Part shown: one piece after another, positions 32,540 to 39,281 of the stretch
How the letters are laid out: each line of letters opens with the position of its first letter
How positions within the stretch are numbered: position 1 is the stretch's first letter
Notes under the pieces: generated by a model
The model's input: only the letters and a program-made list of their open reading frames with translations
The model's database searches: none
Told to the model about the DNA's origin: nothing
Program-made: the position numbers and the translations under genes
Assembly (NCBI RefSeq): GCF_027158205.1
Contig: NZ_JAPVLU010000045.1
Location: forward strand, 36,431 to 75,711
Direction: 5' to 3'
Origin: Streptomyces sp. H39-S7
GTDB lineage: Bacteria; Actinomycetota; Actinomycetes; Streptomycetales; Streptomycetaceae
DNA length: 39,281 nucleotides

Positions 32540-33969
32540 AGGATCGCCCCGGGCGCGTACGCGGCCGCCTTCGGGTGCCGCTCGGCGACCTCGGCGATCC
32601 GCTGCACGACGGCCGCGACCTGCCCGGCCGCGGCGCCGGTGAACGACAGCCGGTCGGCCATCAGCGCGTCCAGCTGCGCCCGGTCCAGCGGCATCCGCTC
32701 GTCCTCGGCCAGCCGGTCCAGCAGCTCGTTGCGCTCGGCGCCCTTCTCCCGCATCGCCAGCGCGGAGGCCACTGCGTGCTCCTTGATGACCTCGTGCGCG
32801 ATCTCGCGCCCCACACCCGCGCGCACCGCGCCCATCAGCACCTTCGTGGTGGCCAGGAACGGCAGGTAGCGGTCCAGCTCACGGGCGATCACGGCGGGGA
32901 ACGCGCCGAACTCGTCCAGCACCGTCAGGAACGTCTCCAGCAGACCGTCGAAGGCGAAGAACGCGTCCGGCAGCGCGACCCGGCGCACCACCGAGCAGGA
33001 CACGTCGCCCTCGTTCCACTGGTCACCCGCCAGCTCGCCGACCATCGACGCGTAACCGCGCAGGATCACCGCGAGGCCGTTGACCCGCTCGCAGGAGCGC
33101 GTGTTCATCTTGTGCGGCATCGCCGACGAACCGACCTGGCCCGGCTTGAAGCCCTCGGTGACCAGCTCGTGTCCGGCCATCAGCCGGATCGTCTTGGCCA
33201 GCGACGAGGGAGCCGCCGCCAGCTGCACCAGCGCGGTCACCGAGTCGTAGTCCAGCGAGCGCGGGTAGACCTGGCCGACGGAGGTGAAGGCCCGCGAGAA
33301 GCCCAGGTGACCGGCGATCCGGTCCTCCAGCTCGGCGAGCTTGGCGACGTCGCCGCCCAGCAGGTCCAGCATGTCCTGCGACGTGCCCACCGGGCCCTTG
33401 ATGCCGCGCAGCGGGTAGCGGCCCAGCAGGTCCTCGACCCGCTCGAACGCCACCAGCAGCTCGTCCGCCGTCGTCGCGAACCGCTTGCCCAACGTGGTGG
33501 TCTGCGCGGCGACATTGTGCGAACGGCCCGCCATGACCAGTTCCGCGTACTCGGCCGAGAGCTTCCCCAGCCGGGTCAGCACCGCCACCGTGCGGTCGCG
33601 CACGAGCTCCAGCGACAGGCGGATCTGCAGCTGTTCGACGTTCTCGGTCAGGTCGCGCGACGTCATGCCCTTGTGGACCTGCTCATGCCCGGCGAGAGCG
33701 TTGAACTCCTCGATGCGGGCCTTCACGTCGTGCCGGGTGATCTTCTCGCGCTCGGCGATGGAGGCGAGGTCGACCTGTTCGAGCACCCGCTCGTAATCGG
33801 CGAGCGCCTGCTCGGGCACCTCGATGCCGAGGTCCTTCTGCGCCCGCAGGACGGCGAGCCACAGGCGGCGCTCCAGCACCACCTTCTGCTCGGGGGACCA
33901 CAAGGTGGCAAGCTCCGCAGAGGCGTAGCGGCCGGCCAGGACGTTCGGGATACGAGGCTTAGCAGTCAC
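32536..33969 (-). CDS. purB: Adenylosuccinate lyase
   Basis: This 477-residue enzyme catalyses two fumarate-releasing steps of purine synthesis, SAICAR to AICAR and adenylosuccinate to AMP. Signature regions are HEQVHKGMTSRDLTENV, MAGRSHNVAAQTTTLGKR (catalytic His), GPVGTSQDMLDLLG and the superfamily signature GSSAMPHKMNTRSCERV with the flexible serine loop. The length is normal. GTG 33969 is eight bases downstream of TAGACT (33983-33978), with no Shine-Dalgarno, so the transcript is probably leaderless. It is followed by mug with a 4-base overlap. A 7-bp hairpin (34004-34024) precedes it and belongs to the SGNH gene. Confidence 0.97.
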   Translation of the reverse strand: MTAKPRIPNVLAGRYASAELATLWSPEQKVVLERRLWLAVLRAQKDLGIEVPEQALADYERVLEQVDLASIAEREKITRHDVKARIEEFNALAGHEQVHKGMTSRDLTENVEQLQIRLSLELVRDRTVAVLTRLGKLSAEYAELVMAGRSHNVAAQTTTLGKRFATTADELLVAFERVEDLLGRYPLRGIKGPVGTSQDMLDLLGGDVAKLAELEDRIAGHLGFSRAFTSVGQVYPRSLDYDSVTALVQLAAAPSSLAKTIRLMAGHELVTEGFKPGQVGSSAMPHKMNTRSCERVNGLAVILRGYASMVGELAGDQWNEGDVSCSVVRRVALPDAFFAFDGLLETFLTVLDEFGAFPAVIARELDRYLPFLATTKVLMGAVRAGVGREIAHEVIKEHAVASALAMREKGAERNELLDRLAEDERMPLDRAQLDALMADRLSFTGAAAGQVAAVVQRIAEVAERHPKAAAYAPGAIL

Positions 33970-33977
33970 GTGCACAG

Positions 33978-33983
33978 AGTCTA
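33978..33983 (-). promoter_or_regulatory. -10 box TAGACT of purB
   Basis: TAGACT on the minus strand ends eight bases before GTG 33969. The spacing fits a leaderless purB-mug transcript. Confidence 0.5.
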
Positions 33984-34003
33984 CTGCGCGTCGGCGCAGG
34001 CCA

Positions 34004-34024
34004 GCGCCGGGGCCGGACCGGCGC
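34004..34024 (-). terminator. Short hairpin after the SGNH hydrolase gene
   Basis: GCGCCGG (34004-34010) and CCGGCGC (34018-34024) pair around a 7-base loop, 16 bases beyond the SGNH stop. Confidence 0.5.
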
Positions 34025-34039
34025 CCGCCGGCCGTCCGG

Positions 34040-34810
34040 TCAGTCCTCGAAGGGAGACAGCTCGCCGCGCTTGGGCGGCAGGCCGTCACCCGAGGAGCGG
34101 CCGGTCAGCCGCCTGCCGATCCACGGCACCAGGTGCTCGCGCGTGAAACGCAGGTCCGCGCCCCGCCGCGTCACCCAGCCCGGCGGCACCGCGGGCGGCA
34201 GCAGTTCCCGCCAGTCGGACTCCGCGTCGTGGCCGAGTGCCTGCCAGACCGCCTCGGCCACCCGGCGGTGACCCTCGGCGTTCAGATGCAGCCGGTCGTC
34301 CGCCCACATCTGCGGATCCCCGAGCACCCCCGACCCGTACAGGTCCACCACGATCGCCCCGTGCCGCTCCGCGAGCGTGTCGAGGAACGCGAAGAGCTGC
34401 TCCATGCGCGGCAGGAAACGGGCCGCGACCGGGCCCCGGCGGATCGGGCTGTGCATCAGGACGAGCTGCCCGCAGCTCGGCGCCAGCTTCTCGACGGACT
34501 GCTCCAGCAGCGCGCACACCGCGTCGACGTCGCACTTGGGCCGCAAGGTGTCGTTGAGCCCGCCGACCAGTGTGACGAGGTCGGGGCGCATCGACGCCGC
34601 GGTGTCCACCTGCTCGTCCGCGATCTGCCGGATGAGCTTGCCCCGCACCGCGAGGTTGGCGTACCGGAAACCGGGGGTCCGGGCGGCGAGGCGGGCGGCG
34701 ACGAGGTCGGCCCATCCGCGGTACGAGCCGTCCGGCAGCGCGTCCGACATGCCCTCGGTGAAGGAGTCGCCGATCGCGACGAAACTGGTGTACGTGGCAT
34801 TCATCTGCAT
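34040..34810 (-). CDS. SGNH/GDSL-type hydrolase
   Basis: This 256-residue esterase-type protein has all SGNH blocks: GDSFTEG (nucleophile Ser, block I), a glycine in LAVRGKLIRQI (block II), GGLNDTLRP (Asn, block III) and DRLHLNAEGH (Asp/His, block V). No signal peptide is visible, so it should act in the cytoplasm. The substrate is unknown. ATG 34810 and ATG 34804 are both possible; TAGGAT (34826-34821) is an excellent -10 ten bases before the first, so I keep 34810. The C-terminal 50 residues are an extension after the core. Confidence 0.92.
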   Translation of the reverse strand: MQMNATYTSFVAIGDSFTEGMSDALPDGSYRGWADLVAARLAARTPGFRYANLAVRGKLIRQIADEQVDTAASMRPDLVTLVGGLNDTLRPKCDVDAVCALLEQSVEKLAPSCGQLVLMHSPIRRGPVAARFLPRMEQLFAFLDTLAERHGAIVVDLYGSGVLGDPQMWADDRLHLNAEGHRRVAEAVWQALGHDAESDWRELLPPAVPPGWVTRRGADLRFTREHLVPWIGRRLTGRSSGDGLPPKRGELSPFED

Positions 34811-34820
34811 GGCGCGGGTG

Positions 34821-34826
34821 ATCCTA
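34821..34826 (-). promoter_or_regulatory. -10 box TAGGAT of the SGNH gene
   Basis: TAGGAT on the minus strand lies ten bases before ATG 34810, implying a leader of only a few bases. Confidence 0.55.
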
Positions 34827-34860
34827 CCCGCCCGGGACGGGCCCGTCACACGTCGCTGGA

Positions 34861-34866
34861 TAGGCT
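34861..34866 (+). promoter_or_regulatory. -10 box TAGGCT of the cupin gene
   Basis: TAGGCT ends six bases before ATG 34873 with no Shine-Dalgarno, fitting a leaderless transcript. Confidence 0.5.
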
Positions 34867-34872
34867 CCCCGG

Positions 34873-35202
34873 ATGGAGATGACCGACATACCCTTCGGGA
34901 CCACCGACTGGTCGCAGGTCCCGGCGACCGAACACCCCGGCGACTCGGGCAGCGCGACCTGGCGCACCCGCCAATTCGGTTCCGTCCGCGTCCGGATGGT
35001 GGAGTACAGCCCCGGCTACGTGGCCGACCACTGGTGCGACCGCGGCCACGTCCTGCTGGTGCTGGAAGGCACCCTCACCACCGAGCTCGCCAACGGCGAG
35101 ACGGTCACGCTCGGCGCAGGCAGCAGCTACCAGGTCGGACACGACACCGAACCGCACCGCTCCCGCACCCAGGACGGCGCCCGGCTCTTCGTCGTCGACT
35201 AG
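34873..35202 (+). CDS. Small cupin-fold protein (DHCW-motif type)
   Basis: This 109-residue single cupin domain begins MEMTDIPFGTTDWSQVPATEHPG and carries YSPGYVADHWCDRGHVLLVLEGTLTTEL, including the DHWC cluster that resembles the DHCW-motif cupin family. VTLGAGSSYQVGHDTEPHRSRT supplies the second cupin motif. Two or three histidines and the acid residue could bind a metal, but no reaction is established. It is divergent from the SGNH hydrolase and 88 bases upstream of the RNA ligase in the same direction. Co-transcription with the RNA repair genes is possible but unproven. Confidence 0.87.
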   Translation: MEMTDIPFGTTDWSQVPATEHPGDSGSATWRTRQFGSVRVRMVEYSPGYVADHWCDRGHVLLVLEGTLTTELANGETVTLGAGSSYQVGHDTEPHRSRTQDGARLFVVD

Positions 35203-35290
35203 GACCGGGCCTGCCGCCCATATTCGGTCGCGCGAACCCGTGCCACCGGTCACGCTGCACCAGACACCCATGATCCGACCAGGAGCAGCC

Positions 35291-36496
35291 GTGACCGACC
35301 TCGACACCCTCGTCAAGCCCGCCGACCTCGTCGCGGCCATCGAGTCCGGCCACGTCTCGCGCAGGCAGCACCCCGAGCTGCCGATCTCCATCTACACCTA
35401 CACGCGGGTGGCCCAGTACGAACGCGCTTGGACCGACGTCACCATCCGCTGCCGCGGTCTGGTGGCCGACGACGTGACCGGCGCGATCGTGGCGTGGCCG
35501 TTCGAGAAGTTCTTCAACGTCGGGGAGCACGGACTCGGCCTGCCCTACGCGCCGGCGCTGCCCGTCGAGCCGTTCGAGGTGTACGACAAGGTCGACGGGT
35601 CGCTCGGCATCGCTTTCCATTACGACGCGCGCTGGCACGTCGCCTCCAAGGGATCGTTCACCTCGGAGCAGGCGACCTGGGCGACGCGGCGGCTGCGGGC
35701 CGCCGACACCGGTGCGCTCGATCCGGGGTGCACCTACCTCGTCGAGATCCTGTACCCGGAGAACCGCATCGTCGTGAACTACGGCGAGCGCCGCGACCTC
35801 GTGCTGCTCGCGGCCTACGCGCAGGACGGCACCGAGCGCGTCCTCGCCGAGGCCGCGCGGGAGTGGCAGCAGATCGGCTCCGTCGTGCGCAGCTGGCCCG
35901 CGCCCGAGCTGGCCCGGCTGCTCGCGATGACGGCCGACAACATCCGGCTCGACGGCGAGGCGGTCACCGGGACGGACGCCGAGGGGTACGTCCTGCGGTT
36001 CGCGTCCGGGGTGCGGACGAAGGCCAAGACGGCCGACTACGTGCGGCTGCACAGGGTCATCACCGGTGTCACCGAACGGGACATCTGGCGGAGCCTCGGC
36101 ATCCAGCGGTTCGCCGACCGCGACCCCAAGCGGGTGACGCAGGCCCTCGGCTGCCAGGCCGAGGAGCTGGCCGCCTACGCGGCGGCCGGCATCGGCCCGC
36201 TCGACGCGCTGCTCGAACAGGTCCCGGACGAGTTCGACACCTGGGTGCGCGGTATCGCGGACGGACTGGTGGCGCAGGCCGAGGCGCTGGCCGCGCAGGC
36301 CCAGGAGGAGTTCGCGGCCCTTGAGCCGTTCGCCCACGACCGGGCGGCGTTCGCCCGTGCCGCCCAGCGGATCAGCGATCGCCGGGTGCGCGGCACGATG
36401 TTCCAGCTGCTCGACGGGCTGAACGTCGATCTACAGTTCTGGCGGGCGATCAAGCCCGGCCCCTCCGACCCTTTCGCGAACGACGAAGAAGGCTGA
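35291..36496 (+). CDS. rnlA: RNA ligase, T4 Rnl1 type
   Basis: This 401-residue ATP-dependent RNA ligase seals 5'-phosphate and 3'-hydroxyl RNA ends via a lysine-AMP intermediate. Motif I is KVDGS with Lys100 (T4 Rnl1 uses Lys99). The motif III region TYLVEILYPENRIVVNY (PENRIV from 156) parallels T4 FEFVAPWNRIVLAY. Motif IV is EGYVLRF (Glu231), and motif V is KAKTADYVRLH (Lys244, Lys246). A C-terminal helical domain (about 270-400) follows, as in Rnl1, which uses it for tRNA specificity. GTG 35291 follows AGGAG; an earlier in-frame start would lack this. Six bases separate it from the kinase-phosphatase, so the pair is an operon. Confidence 0.93.
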   Translation: MTDLDTLVKPADLVAAIESGHVSRRQHPELPISIYTYTRVAQYERAWTDVTIRCRGLVADDVTGAIVAWPFEKFFNVGEHGLGLPYAPALPVEPFEVYDKVDGSLGIAFHYDARWHVASKGSFTSEQATWATRRLRAADTGALDPGCTYLVEILYPENRIVVNYGERRDLVLLAAYAQDGTERVLAEAAREWQQIGSVVRSWPAPELARLLAMTADNIRLDGEAVTGTDAEGYVLRFASGVRTKAKTADYVRLHRVITGVTERDIWRSLGIQRFADRDPKRVTQALGCQAEELAAYAAAGIGPLDALLEQVPDEFDTWVRGIADGLVAQAEALAAQAQEEFAALEPFAHDRAAFARAAQRISDRRVRGTMFQLLDGLNVDLQFWRAIKPGPSDPFANDEEG

Positions 36497-36502
36497 ACCC
36501 CG

Positions 36503-37423
36503 ATGCCCACCGTGCATGTCATGACCGGTCTGCCCGCCTCCGGGAAGACCACCGCCGCCCGCAAACTGTGCGCCGACTCCGACGGCCGCGTCCGGCGCGT
36601 CAACCTCGACGACCTGCGGGTGATGCTCGGGGACGGCGGGAGCGGCGGCGGCCGGCAGTGGTCGCACGAGCACGAGCAGACGGTGCTGGCCATCCAGGAC
36701 GCCGCCGTGCGGGAGACGGTCGCCGCCGGTTTCGACGTCGTCGTCGACAACACCCACCTGACCCCGCACATCCCGAAGCGGCTCAAGGCCGCCGTCGGGG
36801 GGCTCGCGGTCTTCGTCGTCCATGACTTCACCGACGTGCCGATCGAGGAGTGCCTGCGCCGTGACGCGGACCGCGAGCGTCCCGTGGGCGAGGAGATCAT
36901 CCGCATCCTGGCCGACAAGCACACCAAGGCCACCCGCGGCGGCTGGCGGCTCACGGACGAGTGGCTGAACGACACCCCCGCCGTCCTGCCCTACGTCCCG
37001 GACGGGCGGCTGCCCGATGCGGTGATGTGCGACATCGACGGCACGCTCGCGGTCAACCAGAACCGCAACCCGTACGACTTCACCCGCTGCGAGCAGGACG
37101 GCCTGAACTCCTCGGTGCGCGACGCGCTGGTCGCGTTCCGCAAGGCGAACGGCGACCGGATCGTGCTGCTGTCCGGCCGCGGTGAGGAGTTCCGTCCCCA
37201 GACCGAGGCCTGGCTCGCGGCCCACGACGTGCCCTGCGACGAGCTGTGGATGCGGCACGCCGGTGACGCGCGCCGGGACGACGTCGTCAAGGCCGAGCTG
37301 TTCGACGCGCACGTCCGCCACCGCTTCAACGTGCGGGTGTCCATGGACGACCGGGACCGGGTGGTGGCGATCTGGCGGCGGATGGGGCTGCCTACCTGGC
37401 AGGTGAACTACGGGAGTTTCTGA
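36503..37423 (+). CDS. pnkp: Polynucleotide kinase / 3'-phosphatase, T4 Pnkp type
   Basis: This 306-residue bifunctional RNA end-healing enzyme phosphorylates 5'-hydroxyl ends and removes 2',3'-cyclic or 3'-phosphates, preparing ends for the ligase. The kinase comes first: P-loop GLPASGKTT with Lys15, the same number as in T4 Pnkp, then NLDDLR and the NTHL segment, followed by a lid region. The HAD phosphatase follows with CDIDGTLAV (Asp177 and Asp179), VLLSGRGEE, GDARRDDVVKAELF and SMDDRDRVVAIWRRMGLPTWQV. The order, length (301 in T4) and C-terminus all match T4 Pnkp. It lies six bases after the ligase. Confidence 0.94.
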   Translation: MPTVHVMTGLPASGKTTAARKLCADSDGRVRRVNLDDLRVMLGDGGSGGGRQWSHEHEQTVLAIQDAAVRETVAAGFDVVVDNTHLTPHIPKRLKAAVGGLAVFVVHDFTDVPIEECLRRDADRERPVGEEIIRILADKHTKATRGGWRLTDEWLNDTPAVLPYVPDGRLPDAVMCDIDGTLAVNQNRNPYDFTRCEQDGLNSSVRDALVAFRKANGDRIVLLSGRGEEFRPQTEAWLAAHDVPCDELWMRHAGDARRDDVVKAELFDAHVRHRFNVRVSMDDRDRVVAIWRRMGLPTWQVNYGSF

Positions 37424-37476
37424 CTCCGGGGTGCCGACCGGGGGTCCAGGCCACCGGGCTCGCGCCACTGCCCCCC

Positions 37477-37508
37477 CGGACCACCGCTGTGGCAGGGTGG
37501 GTGGTCCG
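37477..37508. repeat. 9-bp inverted repeat between pnkp and usp
   Basis: CGGACCACC (37477-37485) and GGTGGTCCG (37500-37508) can pair with a 14-base loop. It may terminate the RNA repair transcript or form a leader hairpin before the stress protein gene; GGAGGT begins nine bases after it. Confidence 0.55.
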
Positions 37509-37533
37509 TTGACGATCGGAGGTCCGACGACCC

Positions 37534-38040
37534 GTGAGCGCGATCATCTGGATCACGGAGGGCACGTGGCGGGCCACGGTGGACGCCGCCCGCTCGCACG
37601 TTCCCGACGGGGCCGAACTCACCCTGCTGCATGTCACGGGTGACGACGTCGAGGACACCGCGCACGGCGCGTTCGCCGGTCTGCTCGGCCGCGGGCACCG
37701 CGAGCGCGATCCGGGCGACTACCTGGAAGCCCTGTCGGCGACGGCCGGCGAGGAACTGCTGGAGGCCGCCGCCGACCGGCTCGGCCGGCCCGCGGCCCGG
37801 GTGCAGGTGCACGGGCGCGTGGCGCGCGAGGTGGTGCGGGCGGCGGAGGGCGCCGAACTGCTGATCTGCGCGCGGGACGGTGACCTCCACCGGTTGGGGC
37901 CGCGCAGTCTGGGGCGCGACGGCCGGTTCGTCGTCGACCACGCGCCCTGCCCGGTCCTGCTGGTGTGGCCCGAAGCCGTCCCCGGTCTCGCGTCGATCCC
38001 GCCCCCGCCGCAGCACGGACCTGAGCACCCCGGCCGGTAA
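37534..38040 (+). CDS. Universal stress protein family (UspA-like)
   Basis: This 168-residue protein resembles a single UspA domain, with a first strand (SAIIWITEGTW), LTLLHVTGDDVEDTA, a central helix, VHGRVAREVVRAAEGAELLICARDGD and the end strand FVVDHAPCPVLLVWPE. The usual ATP-binding Gx2Gx9G(S/T) run is only partly matched (RDGDLHRLGPRSLGRDGRF), so nucleotide binding is uncertain. The C-terminus is a Pro-rich tail. GTG 37534 follows GGAGGT with about ten bases spacing. It is convergent with the next gene, with four bases between the stops. Confidence 0.8.
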   Translation: MSAIIWITEGTWRATVDAARSHVPDGAELTLLHVTGDDVEDTAHGAFAGLLGRGHRERDPGDYLEALSATAGEELLEAAADRLGRPAARVQVHGRVAREVVRAAEGAELLICARDGDLHRLGPRSLGRDGRFVVDHAPCPVLLVWPEAVPGLASIPPPPQHGPEHPGR

Positions 38041-38044
38041 TTCC

Positions 38045-39281
38045 TCAGACGGTGGAGCGCACGCCGATCCCGTTCGGCACCGGGCGTTCGGCCGCTCCGG
38101 ACGGATGGTTCCGCACGGTGTTGCGCGCGGCGCCCGGAAGCCGGGTGACGAGGGTGGACGAGCCACCGCCGTCGAGGTTGACGGCGCCGTCGGCTCCCAG
38201 GGAGCGCAGCAGGCGGGCGAGTTCGGCGAGGGTCAGTCCGTCGCCGTCCTCGGCGGTGCCGTCCAGGGCCAACAGGTACAGCCGGTGGCCCTGGACGCCG
38301 AATCCGGCGGCGGTGCGGGTGGCGGCGACGGTCTCGTCCAGGCCGTCGAGGGGGACCCCGTCGCGCAGGATCGGGTAGCCGCCGATGGCGAAGGCCGGCG
38401 GGACGTCCGCGGTGCCCTGGAGGCGGTGGGTGACGTGGACCGGGTCGCCGGGCCGGAGGCTGCGCAGGGCGCGGGCGCCGGCTCCGCGTCCCAGCAGGAC
38501 GACCGTTCCGGGCGGGATCACGCCCTGTCCCGGGGTGGTCGAGACGGCGGTGACGCTGTCGTGGTCCACCGTCACCTCGTACGGGTCGGTGTCGCAGGCG
38601 GCGCTGCGGGCGTGGTCGGTGCCGCAGGCTGCCCGGGCGCGGGAGGCGGGGCCCCAGTCGGCGGTGTAGGCGCCGATGCCGTCCTCGGGCAGCGCGTACT
38701 GGTTGAAGCCTGCCAGTTGCCAGGTGTCGGCCGGGGTGACGACGGTGCCCAGCAGCCGCAGTCGGTCCAGCCGGGCCGCACCGTCGGTTCCGATGCCGAG
38801 GACGTCCTCGTCGGTCGCTCCCGGCACCAGTGCGGGGCCGAAACGCTGGCCGTCGGGGACCGCGGCCTTGAGGGGGAGGCCGTCCGCGACGGCCGGGCCC
38901 ACGGTGGAGCCGGTCGGCTGCACGCTCGGATGCTCTGTCTCGGTGATGTTGAAGAAGTCGCCGTTGACGGCGGCGACCGCGCCCCGCGCGTCGGCCAGCC
39001 GGGACACCGGTGTCCGGGTGTCGGCGCCGCCGGCGGTGGGCCGTAGCAGCTCGACCTTCACGTGGGTGTCGTCGAGATCGACCGTCAGCAGGTGGCCGTG
39101 GGCCGTGCCGTGCGGGGTGGGCGCCGAGAAGGTCTCGTACCGGACGCCGGGCGCCAGCTGTGTCGGGTCCGCGAACCGGGGGTCCGCGGCGGCGGGGTTC
39201 ACCGGTATCGCCAGGACGAGCAAGGCGGTCACGAGCACCGGCGTCCGCGTCCCGCGCCGGGGGTGGCGGGACGCACGGGAG
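38045..39281 (-). CDS. Secreted phosphodiester glycosidase-family protein, 5' end outside the window
   Basis: At least 411 residues of a secreted protein are visible. The core matches the phosphodiester glycosidase (NAGPA, PF09992) family: GAVAAVNGDFFNI, ADGLPLKAAV, PPAFAIGGYPILRDGV, TAAGFGVQGHRLYLLALDG, LTLAELARLLRSLGADGAVNLDGGGSSTLVT. The N-terminus has a signal peptide with a hydrophobic core LVTALLVLAIPVNPAAA. Codons upstream of GTG 39238 stay in frame to the window edge and encode SRASRHPRRGTRTP, a basic signal-peptide n-region, so the real start is probably just beyond 39281. These enzymes cleave sugar phosphodiesters; some act on cell-wall or exopolysaccharide-linked groups. Confidence 0.9.
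   Translation of the reverse strand, partial: SRASRHPRRGTRTPVLVTALLVLAIPVNPAAADPRFADPTQLAPGVRYETFSAPTPHGTAHGHLLTVDLDDTHVKVELLRPTAGGADTRTPVSRLADARGAVAAVNGDFFNITETEHPSVQPTGSTVGPAVADGLPLKAAVPDGQRFGPALVPGATDEDVLGIGTDGAARLDRLRLLGTVVTPADTWQLAGFNQYALPEDGIGAYTADWGPASRARAACGTDHARSAACDTDPYEVTVDHDSVTAVSTTPGQGVIPPGTVVLLGRGAGARALRSLRPGDPVHVTHRLQGTADVPPAFAIGGYPILRDGVPLDGLDETVAATRTAAGFGVQGHRLYLLALDGTAEDGDGLTLAELARLLRSLGADGAVNLDGGGSSTLVTRLPGAARNTVRNHPSGAAERPVPNGIGVRSTV

Noticed and set aside
35203..37533. RNA repair genes as a recent phage or mobile insertion
   Set aside because: No integrase, tRNA, attachment-site repeat or change in base composition was seen at either side, and the flanking genes look chromosomal.

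Overview
The window is high-GC actinobacterial DNA, most likely Streptomyces or a close relative. The evidence is very strong third-position G/C, many GTG starts (plus TTG and probably CTG), TAnnnT -10 boxes directly in front of start codons, a DasR-type site, a PHO-box-like repeat, and a purB / mug / SGNH-hydrolase neighbourhood that I recall from Streptomyces chromosomes (memory, not checked). No rRNA, tRNA, CRISPR, insertion sequence or integrase was recognised.

Left end (1-6394): the tail of a non-ribosomal peptide synthetase operon on the + strand. It encodes an A-T protein cut by the window edge, a second A-T protein, and a C-(adenylation-domain remnant)-T-SDR protein, closed by a perfect 12-bp hairpin. 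The layout suggests a short peptide made by separate A-T loading proteins and released or modified by an unusual epimerase/dehydratase-type reductase.

Middle (6451-29374): mainly housekeeping and regulatory genes. They are a hexapeptide acetyltransferase; an EamA exporter divergent from an XRE-cupin regulator; a YbaK-like deacylase; a small membrane protein; a rhodanese divergent from an Lrp/AsnC regulator; SbcCD; three GNAT acetyltransferases, one a membrane-ACT-GNAT fusion; a YigZ protein; a CoA-binding protein behind a perfect 16-bp inverted repeat; a DUF885 hydrolase; a second Lrp regulator divergent from a PLP-dependent sulfur amino acid lyase; a Tat-exported PhoD phosphatase with a PHO-box-like promoter; an MFS transporter; a MocR regulator divergent from a second EamA exporter; and an alpha/beta hydrolase.

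Right end (29375-39281): a 479-base gap with an orphan hairpin and a DasR-like box, a GntR/UTRA regulator facing a ROK regulator that lacks the zinc cysteines, mug-purB, an SGNH hydrolase, a cupin, and a two-gene RNA repair operon closely resembling phage T4 RNA ligase 1 and polynucleotide kinase-phosphatase. A universal stress protein and a secreted phosphodiester-glycosidase-type protein running off the right edge complete the window.

The two systems most worth attention are the RNA repair operon (35291-37423) and the split NRPS with a degenerate adenylation remnant (1-6357). A recurring feature is that about a dozen genes have a -10 box 6-10 bases before the start codon and no Shine-Dalgarno, so they are probably leaderless; several carry palindromes or repeats exactly over that promoter/start region.
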